Positions 44,933-57,922 of a stretch of DNA of 64,000 bases are shown here, piece after piece. The number at the start of each line of letters is the position of its first letter. The stretch's first letter is position 1. Origin of the DNA: Linum tenue (taxonomy: Eukaryota; Streptophyta; Magnoliopsida; Malpighiales; Linaceae). The DNA lies in NCBI GenBank assembly GCA_946122785.1, contig CAMGYJ010000005.1:90638547-90702546 (forward strand), read 5' to 3'. Below the pieces are notes generated by a model. That model saw only the letters and a program-made list of their open reading frames with translations. It was not told the DNA's origin and made no database searches. Both the position numbers and the translations under genes were made by a program.

Positions 44933-46820
44933 TCAACTGGAAGGAGGACCAGATAAGACCGTCTTTAATGTTTCGTAAGTCATGAAGACGATGCCAACAC
45001 CAGGTACCACCTTGTAGTATTCAGGAAGGATCCCTCTGTAAAACCCTCTAAGCCCTTCATTCTTGATTATCTGTCCGAATGCCCCGACCAACCCGCCCGT
45101 GTAGACACGTGCTTGACCACCAGCTCCCTCTAACTGCATTCTTCTCCTCACAAGATCAATTGGAAACGTTGCTGCAATAACATATCAGAAGATGAAGCTG
45201 GAAAAGTCAGTAAAATACCCACTCAACAAACTTGAAATTGGAGAAAAGTCTCCGTCTTGTGGTCACTACGAACCTGTTGATGCGGCAATCCCAGACAGAC
45301 TGCCACAACCAAGACTGACCATGGTTTTTGAATCATTGGGCCTGACATTAGACCAGACACAATTAGGCCTGAAAATGATATCAAAGGGAAACCAACATAT
45401 AGGGAACGGACATTAGCTCAGATTATTGTCAGTTCCAGAAGATTCACCTTTGAGATTCCCAAAATGATTTGAGAGACTCGTATACACAAAATCCTATAGC
45501 TAGATTAGGTCCAACACCCTGCACCAGAATCATACATCAACAACCAAGTTCTTCAACTTTGTTTTTAAAATGAAAGTGCGGATGAAGGAGAAACCTAATT
45601 GAATACCAATAATGTTGGCCCAATCCCTTTATACAATCCAAAGAAGCCTTCTTCTCTGCATATGGTACTGAAGGAATGCCATATACCTCTGTAGTACATT
45701 GTGTTTCTCTGCAAATTTCAAATTTCCATAAGAAATTCTCTCGATAGGAACTCCCGACAACAATCATATGTAACCACAACTCAATATTTGCAAGTGACAC
45801 CTGCACAAAAAAAAAAAAAAAAAAAAAAGCCTAGACCAAATTCTCATATAATCTGGTGGGCTGCAGTTACCTGAGCTGCAAGACGTGTTCGAACAAGATC
45901 CAAGGGGTATGTGGCAGAGGCAGCAGTTATCCCTGCCAAACCTCCACCCAGAAAACGCGCAGCTACATCTGCAGTTGAATTTCCCCCCTGCCTTTCTAGG
46001 CCAAATAGTGATTGCAAGAACTACAGTGAAGAACAAGAGAGTTAACCCAACTTTCAGATGACTTCTCAAATGAAAAATGGCAAGAATCACTTACTGCCTT
46101 GTATTGTTCATAGGCATAGAAGTTGACTGCAGAATAGGGGACACGGTGAGCAATCGTGACCAGATTGCCTCTCCAAAATGCTCTAAACCCTTCTTCATTC
46201 ACAATACGACAAGCTTCTCTCCATATGCTAGGCCTGCTCAATGCTGTAACATCAGCGTGCATCCCCTGAATCTGAACACGAAAGCTCTAATTGGTCAGCA
46301 TAGTCGAACAACCACCGATCAGTTCAAGCACCTAGAATGGAAAAGTTGCATGTTCTATTCTACAAGCCTGTAGCATTAGAAATTGCAGCCACTTTCTTAA
46401 CATGTCAACTGGAAGAATACCCTATTAAGCAATTTCAAGAGAAACCCAGTTCATTTCACAATCTATATATGCCAAAGGAAACCCAAATACGAGTTCATTT
46501 CACAAGTAAAACGAATCAGAAAGGGAAAAGGGGTGGAAAGTTGGGCAGACCTGGAAGAGGATTGTAAGACGAGCCATAGGCGCCGTGCAAGTTTTGCTGA
46601 AAGCACCCGCAATCCCTCCAGCTAGCATGTGCTGAACACTTCCTACCTGGGACTGCTGCCGACTGAAAGACGACGGCTGAGGCTTGCTGTGGCTTTGGCC
46701 GTGCTGTTGTAGGAAAGCACCGGCATCGACGACGGTTCCGTGAGCTGCGGCAGCTGCTGAATTGAGAGCTCTCTGCCCTCCCTCAACAACCACGCCGACC
46801 CTAGCTTCCATATCCGCCAC
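44933..46820 (-). CDS. Mitochondrial carrier (SLC25-type) protein, intact
   Basis: Seven exons on the minus strand join into 358 codons: 46820-46551, 46271-46095, 46020-45871, 45708-45607, 45518-45448, 45341-45274 and 45171-44933. All junctions are GT..AG and in phase. Three ~100-residue carrier repeats are visible. Signatures are TYPLDLVRTRL in repeat 2 and TFPIDLVRRRM in repeat 3; repeat 1 has TAPMARLTILFQ. The N-terminus is about 55 polar residues (MADMEARVGVVV). Carriers move nucleotides, cofactors or metabolites across the inner mitochondrial membrane. It resembles the Arabidopsis At2g37890/At3g53940/At3g55640 group (from memory). The substrate cannot be read from sequence. It is the only clear host gene in the window. 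Confidence 0.92.
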
Positions 46821-46859
46821 CGAACAATCCCCGCCGCCGGTTTCAGAGTCCTACGGTAT

Positions 46860-48633
46860 ATTCCTCTGCAGGTGGGTCAGCTAAAGATCGGACGCGCATA
46901 CGGTTTTATTGTTGGGCGTTCCTAAAGTCACAATCAGGATTGGAAAAAACAAATTATGGTACAGGGCAATGTCGTCTAGAGAGATAAACCCTAGAAGACG
47001 CAGGAGCAAAACCCTACAGAGGCGGGCAAGTACAGAAGTTAGGGAAAGAGAGGAGCAAGCAAAACAAGAAAGAAGAGATGGGGATTTTAGTTTTCGTCTT
47101 TTTTTTTAGGTTTTGTTTTTAGTTTCTGAACTAAGATTCCGGGAATATAATTTATTCCCCTTACGTATGCCGTATGCGTGTTTATTTTTTCTTGTAGAAT
47201 TTCGTCTGCGTGTTTTACACTTTTACTTAGACAAACAAAGTCAGGTTGCTCACCAATTTGTATTTAACAACGTGTGCTTTGGTTGTTGAATTTGTTTCAT
47301 GAATTTGTCACTCAAATTTCGAATTTTGGTTTTGATTAACATTCAAGTAATTTTTTGTTTTTTAGAGTGCCAAATTTACAGGATCCACGAATTTGATCTT
47401 TTTGTATTCAAATTCGTGTATCTTACAGATTTGAATATCTCATATCACTCTTTAGGATTTGGTTAAAGAGATTAAGTTCATGATAAACATTTATCAAATT
47501 GTCCGTCTAATAATTAATTCTTCCAAGTTCCAACTCTATCTTTGTTTGTTAAACGAGTTATGTTGATCATGTGCGATTCAAGTTGATGGAAAAGGAATTA
47601 TGGAGGTTCTATGATGATAAAAATTTCGAAAAGGTAGAACATTGAATTTATGTTGGTGATTTCTTTTGAGCGTAAAGGTGTTTGAAATTGCAATGTTCAT
47701 TTTGTGATTGTTGGTTATTGCTAAAGGGATTTTCCACACGCCATAAATTGAATTTAGATTATATATGACTAAATTAATTTCAAAACACATATAGTACATG
47801 AAACGATTCGAGTTTTCTTGCCACCATGTATAAAATAAATAACATTAAGAATAGTAAGGTAAATTACCATTTAAAGTGATGAAACCATGATTCTAAAATC
47901 CATCAAATAATCCAACAAGCAAACAACAAATTTTTGAAATCCATATGTCCATCATAAATTCTTGATTTTTCAAAACCCTCATTTTATCCAAACTCCTCAT
48001 TTTTCAAATCCAACAAGCAAATGACATCTTAATCACTACACTTTGCTTCTATGCCAGGCTATGAACTTATCTTTTGTTAGGGTTACGAGAGTTTTTATGT
48101 TGTTATAGTAATAACATTATGGTCCAAATGGGAAGCTAGTATTGTGTTAACTTTTAAATTAGGTAGGTTGACTATTTTACGAGGATGGCATCTATTTATA
48201 TTTATTACTATATGCTACTTAATGGATTTGAAGATGTGACATTCAGATTGAAGACTAGCGGTAAAACTGTTAGACTAACCTCTTGTCTACTAATTTTAGA
48301 TAATATAAAATTTGTGAAAAATTATTCCTTTCTCAAAGAATACAATGTTTCTCTCTCCACACTGCAATATGTTTCTCACGCATGTTTCAATCACACGTAG
48401 CAAGGACGGCGACAACAGCAATCGCACCAGCTGCAACGGTGATGACAGAGGAAGCTACGTCCAAGCTTTGTGATGAACATACAACAAGTTAAGAGAAGTG
48501 ATGATTCGTTCTATCTCTCCTCTTATTGAAGCAAATGCATCATCGACAACAACTACAGTCGATGGAGTTGCATTCGAGTTTGTAAACTTTGAACAGAGTT
48601 CTGAGCAGCACAAGCAACAAAATTCTTAGCGGG

Positions 48634-48664
<31 letters not shown>

Positions 48665-49307
48665 ATTCTTAAACAACTAGACATAGAAGACGACACTGAC
48701 GCTCGAGGAAGCTCCGCACAAGTTCAGTAGTGTATTTCAACGATCGGAGCAACAACATTCTCCGTGGGGCTCTCTCTCTCTCTCTCCTTATACAACCAAA
48801 CTTAAAAGCCGACACCGATGTCGAAGGAATATCCTCTCTAGCTCAGCGGTTGATTCGATGCTTGATGGGGGTTGTGATGCTTCTGAGCTGCTAGTTTCGA
48901 GGTCAAAGTAGTCACAAAAGTTTACTTTCTGAGTGCAAGGATTTAGGAAGTGGTTTTTTGGCGAATCTTGGAAGGGCGTCGGGGATTCTAAAAGATCAGG
49001 GAAGAGAGGTGGAGATAGGCTCATCAAATTAGGAAAGGAGGTTTTGGACGACTCCCGTAATCGTGATATGTTCAGTCAAGTTAGGTGGGTGGGCTAAGAT
49101 ATTGAGGGTGTTTACTGGGCTGGCTCGGTAGGCTAAAAATCGGATGGGGAGGACAGGAGGGGTAGATGAGTTCAACATTTTGAAGTTTCCTCTACTATCT
49201 GAAAGATCTATGGCCCACTATGTTGGGAGGAGGGATGGTAAATGATCTACGAGCTCGATCCCTCTTTGCAAACCCATATTGTTTCTTACTTTCCTACCTT
49301 GAACCCA
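46860..49307. other. Upstream of the carrier gene; no further gene seen
   Basis: 46821-46880 would be the carrier's 5' UTR. Beyond that the sequence is AT-rich with only short frames (for example 47578-47799 and 48788-49027, minus) that carry no domain. Confidence 0.4.
48580..48850. repeat. Diverged ~130-bp tandem duplication with CT microsatellites
   Basis: Two similar segments each contain GAGCA(A/G)CA...TTCT(T/C)...GGGGCTC followed by a CT run (48641-48664 and 48769-48786) and then GACGACACTGACG / GCCGACACCGATG. The CT runs are about 130 bases apart. Confidence 0.55.
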
Positions 49308-49829
49308 TGATTCAGGCTTAATTATACACATTTATACCCCCTTTTTTTATCATTTGAATTGGAATTCATCATTCTTGAGGCCGTTTTACACTAGGTTGTG
49401 CTTTATTAAGTGTGTATTAGGTCCTAGCAGGTGAAAGTGGCAAAATGAGTGATTGTCGGACCAATGGGAACCAAAACCGGGACGAAGTGAAGAAAATGGT
49501 GAATCCATGGTTCAGAGAAAATTTTCATGGTCAGGTGTGACATTCACAAGGAAAATCGTGATAGATACACATATCCAAGAGCACATTTGCGTTTTGCGGG
49601 CGCTTGAAGATGTCACGATTTCAAACCATGACAATTACACATAAACAGTGAAGATTGCACACTTCCAAGAGCTCATATGTGTTTCATATAGTGACAATTT
49701 GTACAAAAATTGTGAGGTCTATAAGTGAAACAGTGCAGTTTGTGTCAACCTCGTAGTTTGCTTGTAATTATAACAATCGTGATGATTAACCGTGAACTTT
49801 GCATAGTCTGGCTATAAATAGGAGCTTAA

Positions 49830-50159
49830 GGGGTTGTTTGGAGGTTGAGATTTGAAGTGAGGTATTTAGCAAATACATGTAATGATAAGATTAAGTCGTT
49901 TTTTTGGTTCACTTTGAGTTAGAATGCATGCATTACTTTTTTGTTGGGCCCACCTACAATCACTCAAAATGAATGATTATAAATCTCTACTAAAAGGTGA
50001 GCTTGTTAATGAGGGATTGTCTACCCTACTTTTTGTTTCATCATTTCCCTTCCAAACAAAGTATTTTCCTAATACATGCATTGAATCAATACATCAAATG
50101 ATAATACACTAATTGACCTAATACATCAATTCGAAGAATCACAACTACCAAACGACCCC
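49830..50159. mobile_element. Tourist-like MITE (PIF/Harbinger)
   Basis: 330 bases between TAA target copies (49827-49829 and 50160-50162). Ends are GGGGTTGTTTGGAGGTTG and, inverted, GGGGTCGTTTGGTAGTTG (15 of 18 match). Both the TAA duplication and the GGGG..GTTTGG ends are typical of Tourist elements. Confidence 0.88.
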
Positions 50160-50364
50160 TAAATCATATTTAAAGGTGAAGATTCTAAAGTGAGTAAGTG
50201 GACAGCTATTGGGTAGAGAGAGAAAGTTACAAAGGAGATCCCTAGGTGGTAAATTGGAGCTTCAATCCATCATTGGAGGCTAATCCCGTCATCAAGGGTT
50301 GGAGATTGAATATCAAGAGCAAGAACCCTGTTTCGATATCGACTACCATGATATTTGATTCCTG

Positions 50365-51065
50365 CTGTCCAAAAATAAAGATTCATATTCGAAGATATAA
50401 GGTCAATTGGGAGCATTCTTGGTGAACAAAATGGAGGTGATTGACTATGGCATGCTGCTTAGTTATCAAAAGAGGAGCCATGTGATTACAACTGCATGAA
50501 TTAATTAGTTTGGTTGGTAAATTCCCCACGTGAAGAACATCTCGAAATTAAAAGAAAGTCTCATCCACAGTGGAAAAGAAACCGGTTGAAGGCCAACCTG
50601 CCAGTGATGTAATTTGGAGTTTAATTGTTTGTTTATTTTATTCGGTATTTATGAGTTATTTTAGAGCTAGTTATCCTTATTAAAGTGGTATTAATTTACC
50701 TAGTTGGTTTGCGATTGTTTTCCTAGTCTTAGTAGGTTAATTTTGGATTTTTATGATCTCTATAAATAGAGGTGTAAGACCTACAGGTTTGAGTACAAAA
50801 TACAAAAATTGATTGATCAATTAAGTGCTTATTCACGAGTTCCTTTATGAATGTTTGCCCAAATTTTTGTCGAGGATTCCAGCAGTTTGTGAGTCTCTTA
50901 TCAACTAGATAATCACCTCTAGTTGTGACAAGTTCTACCCTATATCAAATGGCCCTTCTCACAAGTTCGATATTATTTGATCGATTTCCATCTTTATCTT
51001 TATTTTTTTGTTGAAGATCGTGTGAAATATCTTGAAATTGAAATTGGTTGCGTGCTTTGGTAACC
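50365..51065 (+). mobile_element. Possible nested solo LTR
   Basis: The Athila LTR reading is interrupted by a stretch with its own TATA box (CTATAAATAGAGG near 50760), followed by a leader-like sequence. The second TATA about 950 bases after the first suggests a foreign LTR inserted here. Ends and TSD not resolved. Confidence 0.3.
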
Positions 51066-51543
51066 CCGTGAGTTCAGGAGTTCAAGCCTCGATTCATATA
51101 AAACACATTCTTCCAAGGATGATTTCCACTTTTACATTTGTGCTTGTCTCTCTCTATCACTAGGAGCTAAATCCTCATCATCGTGTGTTGTAGAACTCTA
51201 GCTATGTACGCCATATTAGGTTATTGAATGATTCATTTGATTATTTGAACTCTTGATTTGCTTATTTGAACTCTCTCTCTATCACAATGCTATATTGGAT
51301 CATTATCCATTAGTGAGAAGCTATTAGGCACGCCATAGTCATTCTATTTTGTAGCTACAGGGAAACGACACCCGAGTGACTTTCTCTCGATAGTTTTCAA
51401 CCAAACTTTCTTTACTCTGCTTTGTAGTCGATTAGTTAATTCAAGAGAGAGAACTAAGAGAGACTCGGTAGAGGATAACCACTCATAACCCCCCAGAGCA
51501 ATAAGAAGAATAAGAAGTTGAAGTTGAGATAGAAGTTGAAACC

Positions 51544-52750
51544 ATGGCGGAGGAGATTGAGAATCACAATCGAGAGAACAATGTGGGAGAACCGAAAAGA
51601 ACCATGGGGTATTACTTTACCCCATGTCTTAAAGGCATTCAATCGAGCATCCGACATCCTCCCATTGTCTGTAACAACTTCAAAATAAAGACAACATCAT
51701 CTCCATGATATAAAACAATATGCAATTCTTTGGTCTCAACCGTGAGGCTCCAAGAGATCACATCGATAGATTCTTGGAACTTCCGGATGAGGTAAAGGTG
51801 AGTGATGCACCACAAGAGGCACTTTGTCTAAGATTTTTTTCCATATTCATTGAGAGGAAGAGCAAGGTTATGGCTCAACAACCAAGCTCCCATTTCCATC
51901 ACATCTTGGCGGGATCGTATGGGGAAGTTTATGGCTCGGTACTTTCCTCGTTCAAAGACGGTCGAACTTCAATGAGTAATCAACCATTTTGCTCAAGAAG
52001 ATGGTGAGACACTCCAGGACGGTTGGGAGAGGTACACGAGGCTATTCGTCCAATGCCCCACCATGGATTTGACGACCATTACAAGTTCACGACCTTCTGC
52101 AATGGGCTTTTCCAAGAGGATTGTATGCTCATAGACTCCTTTTGTCAACGAGACATGCTAAACAAGACCCCTCCCCAATTGACTCAACTATTTGAGGAGT
52201 TGGGAGCACGTAGTTACAATTGGGGAAGCACAGGAAGAGGGCAAAATTCAAGGGAAAATGACACTCATGTTTTGGAATCTCGTTCTTCACTTGAAGCAAA
52301 GATCGATGATTTGGTTAAGACCATGAAGCATAACAAAAATGTCTCAGGTAGCCAGCCTAAAGCTCAAGTTCACCTATTTGAGTAGTTCAAAGTCTCAATC
52401 ATGTTCTTGATGAATGCCAAGTGATGATGGAGGAGGCCATGCCTCAAGAGCAAGTAGATTTCATCGCCAATGCTAGGGGAGGTAATAATCCATATAGCAA
52501 TACATACAATCTGGAGTGGCGCCAACATCCCAACTTCTCATGGGCATCACTTGTAACCCAAGACCTCCTAGTTTCAAAGCACCCATGAGAGGGTTCAAGA
52601 ACAACCAAGGACACCATTTCAACAACAAATGCCTCCCTAGCAACCTCAAAATTTCTAACCTAAAACATTCCAACCGCAAGGCGGACAAGGTTTACAACAA
52701 CAACCGGACAAGCTTTCAAAACTTGAGAACCTTGCCAACACCTTAATGAG
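51544..52750 (+). pseudogene. Athila-like gag, degraded
   Basis: Starts MAEEIENHN at 51544. Pieces in shifting frames follow the Athila gag order: an I/V-N-NF element, then FFGLNREAPRDHIDRFLEL (51726 on), LCLRFFSIFIERKSK, a WERYTRLFVQCP piece at about 52028, and FCNGL. The remnant to 52750 is Asn/Gln/Pro-rich. Stops and frameshifts are frequent. No pol follows before the next LTR. Confidence 0.7.
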
Positions 52751-53063
52751 CACACGAAGGAAGAAATTTAATGTGATTCAGAAGTTTATGGAGGTTTCAA
52801 AAACAAAGTTTTCTTCTCTTGAGACCGGTTTGAGGGTCCATCAAGCTTGTCTCCAAAACTTGTAGACTTGAATTGGCAACCTTGCTGTCATACTTACCAA
52901 GAGACCACAAGGGGCGCTTCTGGCTTAAATCGTAGCCATCCCCAAAGATTAACCAGCATGATTGCATGCAATCTCCTCTGAAGCAGCAAGTTGAACCAAG
53001 ATGATCCTCCAAAGGCTATTGTGGAGGTGGAGGTCCATACACCGATTCAAGAAGAAGAGTAGT
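52751..53063 (+). other. Residual interior between gag remnant and LTR
   Basis: No pol motifs and no clear PPT. The expected pol of about 3 kb is missing, so a large deletion lies somewhere here. Confidence 0.4.
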
Positions 53064-54063
53064 TGATAACACCGTAGTTGCACATGTTTTCCCCTTTATT
53101 TCTTGATCATTTAGCTTAGAGATCGATCGTTCCTTGGCATATTTTACGCTAGGTTTTGTTCTTTGGTCATATTTCAGGTCCTAGTACGTAGATATGGCTT
53201 GGGGACGAGTTTCGCGACATTGAGAGGTGAAAGAAGGCCGATGGCTAAAACCGGGCAGCAGAGGTGTTGGAAAACACGCCCTCAAACACACCCTCGAGTT
53301 TGAAAACCACGGCCTTGTGTTAGAGTCCGGCTTTTTCCTCTACACTTCACAGAATCGTCATTTTGAAACACGACCTCTTCTTATTAAAACTCGACCGGGT
53401 TTTTGAGCTCAGAGGCCGTGTTTTTGCACCTGTGCGCGTTTTATTGGAGAGTAGCTCATATTTTGAAGGATCCGAATTTTTGGAGCAAAAACAGAGTTCC
53501 AGAGAGAGAAAGTGCGAAGAACAAACCCATAGGAGCTATTTGGAGTGGATTTCTCTTGGTTGAATCCCAGATTGCGTCTCCAGGAGTGAAGATTGACATC
53601 CCATAGCAGATTATTCCCATTTTTATGAGTATGACTGCTTTGATTTCTGTTTTCCTCTCTCTCACTCTCTATAGAGTAGATCTTTCTCTCACTTGGGTAT
53701 GAAGAACCATAGTTCCATGTGTTAGGGATCTTGATTGTAATGACTTTTGGGATGATATATTAATTGATTTTAATCAATTGAAGTGTGTTTATTGAGTCAA
53801 TTGAATCCTGATCAACTTATCTTGATTTCTGCTTCAACCTGTGATAGATAGAATCTAAACAGGTTATTAGAGCTTCTTCAATCGATAGGAGTGAAATGAT
53901 TATACGAGAGTCAGTCAATTCACTACTTTGTACTGAAATCTGTTTCCAGTATTGGAGTTATGTCTTAGCAGTCTATTCCAGTTAAGGCTAGTCGCCTTCC
54001 TGGTATTCTGTCTAAGAGGGCTTGGTCAGCTTAAGAGATTCCAAGTTAATTTCGGATCTCCCG
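53064..54063 (+). mobile_element. Athila-like LTR, truncated
   Basis: Starts TGATAACACCG, with AGGTCCTAGTACGTAG, CAAAAACAGAGTTCCAGAGA, ATGAGTATGACTGC and CACTTGGGTATGAAGAACC, all counterparts of LTR A. It belongs to a different subfamily from the LTR at 49308. It stops at GGATCTCCCG, where LTR A continues for another ~260 bases; an inverted Tat-type LTR abuts. Confidence 0.75.
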
Positions 54064-54064
54064 T

Positions 54065-55095
54065 TGTTGATGCCAAGCTTGGAGCAGCCTGCTTCAATAT
54101 GTTTAAGGTCCGAAGAGCGCTGATTATCAAAGTCTTTAACCACCTCCAGCTTCGTGCCAGTACCTGAAAAAAAGGTTCCACCGGGGGACTCCTGGTTGGA
54201 ACCTCCTCCGATGCTCAAATTAGTAACCTAAATGAAATAAAATAAATACGATAACGTTAGACCTAGTTCGGTCCCACAATCGTAATTGAGCGTCGTCGGC
54301 TATTTAATGCCGCCCGATGGAGATTATCCACGATTCCATGGCTTAGTCCGCCAAATTAAGGGTGTGTTGAGGGTTTAGAGATTTAACAAGTTTTGGGAGA
54401 TCAGGAGGAGACAGAAAACATTTTTTAGAGAGAGAGTGTATTGGGTATGAGTTGTATTGTGTGAAGTAGTCGTAAGTGACTTATGTTATGTGTGTGACTT
54501 GCGTTGTGTGGAGTGACTTATGGTGTTATAAGAAAGGGGGAGGGTTGCTCCCTATTTATAGGAAAAAGTCGTAGTTGAATTCCTCGACTTACGTTAACAT
54601 TCACCAACATTCTCCATTATTCCCCTATACTCGTTAATATTCTCCGTTAGACCTTAATATTCTCCTTCATACACCAATATTCCTCACCAATTATTGTATA
54701 TGGGAAAGTCCAAGTGTGTATGTGAAAGTAGGAGAAAATGTAAGTACATAAAGGAGTATGAATATATGGTATGAATTGGTTTTAGTTCTCTACGTATGCA
54801 TGGCATTGCATGAATGTATGAGAAAGGAGTAGGGGAAGGAATGATGTTCTTGTATTTCCTTTATTACTGTAGACGTGGTAGTGGAATGGAATGGTTTTTC
54901 ATGCATGGCCATGTATGTGGGAGATGTATCTATGCATGCGTGGGAGAGTGAAGGAAATTGAGAGAAACGAAGGGGAATAGGATGTATGTGTAAGTGTCAT
55001 GTTAATAATGTATGTGGGGGAAGATGAAAGAAAGAGAACGAGAGAGAAGGAAATAAGATGAATGATTTTTCTGCCACTTTACATGAAGGAAAGGA
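54065..55095 (-). mobile_element. Inverted Tat-type LTR, partial
   Basis: Reverse complement of the LTR that ends at 56459. Shared marks include GCAGCCTGCTTCAATATGTTTA, TTTAACCACCTCCAGCT, ACGTTAGAC, CATTCACCAA and CTCTACGTATGCATG. Its own 3' end is at 54065 (inverted CATCAACA). Homology fades near 55095, so the LTR's 5' ~250 bases are missing. There is no interior on its left, so it is a lone LTR inserted in the Athila-like LTR. Confidence 0.8.
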
Positions 55096-55218
55096 GATGA
55101 TAGACCCAATTCGTAGCCGATAAAATTTTTAAAATATTAAACACTTATCCTTTCATTACTACACTCGTTAAATTCTTAATAATTACGGTATCCGAAACAC
55201 TCAAAAATTTGTATTATA

Positions 55219-56459
55219 CTGTTAGAACCCTCTGTCTACTATGTTGTTTATTTCTATAACTCTTGTTATTATTTTTTTCATTCACTTTCCTACACTTATC
55301 CTAAATTTCACCTTTGTCCTTTTATCTTCCCTCTTTTTCCATAACCCATAAGTTTTGTCCTTTCCCACGTCCTCTCCCTTTTCGTTTTCTTTCTTTTCTT
55401 TTCTTTTCCTATTTCTCTATCTCCCTTCCTCATACAAAGAAAAGAAGACAACAAACTTTGTCTTTTTCTTCTCTTACATTTCCACATGTGAAGTGGAAGA
55501 ACCATTCCTCTCCTTTCCTGTTTATTGTCTCTTTCTTCCATCTTCCCCCATATTCCTTTACTCTATCACACATGCATACACACCTTACATGCATGGACAT
55601 GCATAAAAAACTCCACCATCTTTCCTTTCCATTACCAAGCTACAGCTACAAAACTACAAGGAAAAGACAAGAATATTGTTCTTTCCTTTACTCCTTTCTC
55701 ATAATCTCATTTATTTTCCTACACATCATGCAATAACATGCATACGTAGAGAACTAAAACCAATTCATTTGCCCATTTTCCATATATTCATACTCCTTTA
55801 TATACTTACACTTTCTCCTACTTACACATACATACTTGGACTTTCCCATATACAATAATTGGTGAGAAATATTGGTATATGACGGAGAATATTAACGAGT
55901 ATAGGAGAATATTGGTGAATGTTAACGTAAGTCGAGGAATTCAACTAAAAATTTTTCCTATAAATAGGGAGCACCCCTCCCCCTTTCTAAACAACAACAA
56001 GTCACACACACAACATAAGTCGCTTACGACTACTTCACACAACACAACTCACACACACTACACACTCTCTCTACTTTCTCTCTCAAAATTTTTTTTTTCT
56101 CTCCTTCTGATCTCCCAAAACGTGTTACATCTCTAAACACTCAACACTCCCTCAATTCGGCGGACTAATCCATGGAATCGTGGATAGTCTCCACCGGGCG
56201 CATTAAATAGTCGATGACGCTCAATTACGACCGTGGGACCGAACCAAGTCTAACGTCATCGTATTTATTTTATTCCATTCATGTTACTAATTTCAGCGTT
56301 GGAGGAGGTTCCATTTAGGACCCCCCCCCCCCACCCCCGCCGGTGGGACCTTTTTTCAGGTATTCACACGGAGCTGGAGGTGGTTAAAGGCTTTGGGAAA
56401 TCGATGCTCTCCGGACCTTAAACATATTGAAGCAGGCTGCTCTAAGCTTGCCATCAACA
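55219..56459 (+). mobile_element. 5' LTR of the Tat-lineage element
   Basis: Ends CATCAACA at 56459, directly before the primer-binding site. The start is placed at TGTTAGAACCC and is approximate. The region 55310-55560 is very C/T-rich. TATA-like CCTATAAATAGGG is near 55958. A C-run (56321-56333) is a later slip. The 3' LTR lies beyond the window. Confidence 0.7.
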
Positions 56460-56478
56460 ATTGGCGCCCACCGTGGGG
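56460..56478 (+). other. Primer-binding site of the Tat-lineage element
   Basis: ATTGGCGCCCACCGTGGGG immediately follows the LTR's terminal CA. The TTGGCGCC form is usual in plant Tat/Ty3 elements, where a tRNA primes minus-strand synthesis. Confidence 0.75.
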
Positions 56479-57900
56479 CCCGATGAGAAGAAAATTTCCA
56501 AAGTTTTAACAAACCACCACCAAGTCGTGATGAATACCCAAGGTTCTCCCAACATTCCTACTATCGAAGCAGTACGTCGCTCTTTAAGAGTAATCGAGAC
56601 TGGGGGTAACCCAAAGTCAAAATACAGAGCCCAGAGTGGTGCCACTTGCACAGACTACCTCTATTCCAACACTAGAAGGAATTCTCACCCCTACTCCGGC
56701 ACAAGTACGTGAGATGCAGGCTGAGATTGAGCGACTCAGAGCTCAACTCAGAGCCAGAGAGGACTCCCATATTAATGCTCTTGGTTCCTCCAGAGTACCG
56801 ACACCAAACGACCAGGAGAGAGTTGTTGCCCATGGCTCGATCAATGAACCACCAAATGCGACATCATCACCCGTTGGATTAACCGCCCTGAGTCTCTCAG
56901 CCAATCTACTCGAACCATCCTAAGGACATGGAGTTGTCTCTTCAACCGGAGTAGGAGGACCTCTATCCATAATCGTGCAAGATGAGCCCTACCCACCAAA
57001 TCTCCATTTACCAAGCTTGCCAGAGTATTATGGCACCACAGAGCCAGAAGACCACCTTTGTTATTTTCAAATCCTAATGCCATTAATCGGAGCATCTGAT
57101 GCAACAATGTGCAAAATCTTCCCAACAACACTCCGTGGAGATGCCCGACGATGGTACTCAAAGTTACAAGATGGTATTATCTGATATCTCTAGCTTCTTC
57201 GAATTTGCCACTCTCTTTATATGCAAATTCTACGCACAGAAAAAACAGCCTATCATCATCCATCAACTCCTCAGCATCAGGCAGCGTGATGATGAGAAAC
57301 TCAAGGCATACTATACTCGATATAGTAACATCGCCATCAGACTTACATCCATCTCCACGGAGATTGCCACCAATGCCCTAATGCGAGGGACTATCAACAC
57401 TGATCTATATGCTTCTCTTGCAAAACGGGCTCCCCACAACACTATGGAGCTTCAAGAGCGAGTTTCAAAATATATTTATCTAGAAGAGGCACTTCAGGAG
57501 GTTAGTCGGGCAGGATCCAAAATAAAACTAGAGACTTCATCCCAGGATTTTCGCCGACGACGTCAAGTTCCTGCACCCCGAGGGCCGAAACTCTTCCCAA
57601 AATTCCACAAGGGAAGCCACCCAGTTAAAACAAAGCTATACTCCTCTCAATCGCTCTAGATGAGCCATTCTTCAGGTCATTCGAGAGAAGAAAATTCCCA
57701 TTACTCAACCTCCTCCAGTTATGAGGGTTTCAGGAAAGGGTCAACAATTCTATTGTGAATTCCACCGATGTACATGACATGATACCAAAAGCTGTTACAC
57801 CCTCAAGCACTCTATTGAAGGACTTATCCAACGAGGCTATCTTCGAGACTTTGTAAAGAATGTCCGTCCCCCTATTCTCCCTTCACCTCCTATAATAGAC
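56470..57900 (+). pseudogene. Tat-lineage gag, broken
   Basis: Coiled-coil start (VREMQAEIERLRAQLRARE, 56709 on). The Ty3 gag core follows in two frames: LPEYYGTTEPEDHLCYFQ, then LRGDARRWYSKLQDG (to 57184), and CKFYAQKKQPIIIHQLLSIRQ (57099-57659). The nucleocapsid-like stretch CEFHRCT and LKHSIEGLIQRGYLRDFV lies near 57750-57850, with a TGA inside. At least three frame breaks. Confidence 0.85.
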
Positions 57901-57922
57901 AAAGGAAAAACACCACAGAGAA

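Larger units (their letters stand above)
49308..51540 (+). mobile_element. Second Athila-like 5' LTR, with nested insertions
   Basis: Begins TGATTCAGGCTTAATTATAC and carries the family block TTTTACACTAGGTTGTGC then AGGTCCTAGCAGGTG, the counterpart of AGGTCCTAGTACGTG in LTRs A-C. TATA box GCTATAAATAGG is near 49811. A Tourist MITE interrupts it at 49830-50159 and probably another sequence at about 50365-51065. The right edge is uncertain; a gag frame starts at 51544. Confidence 0.6.

Noticed and set aside
54065..56459. Terminal inverted repeats of a single large DNA transposon
   Set aside because: The arms carry an LTR end next to a primer-binding site and Ty3 gag, so they are two LTRs in opposite orientation.
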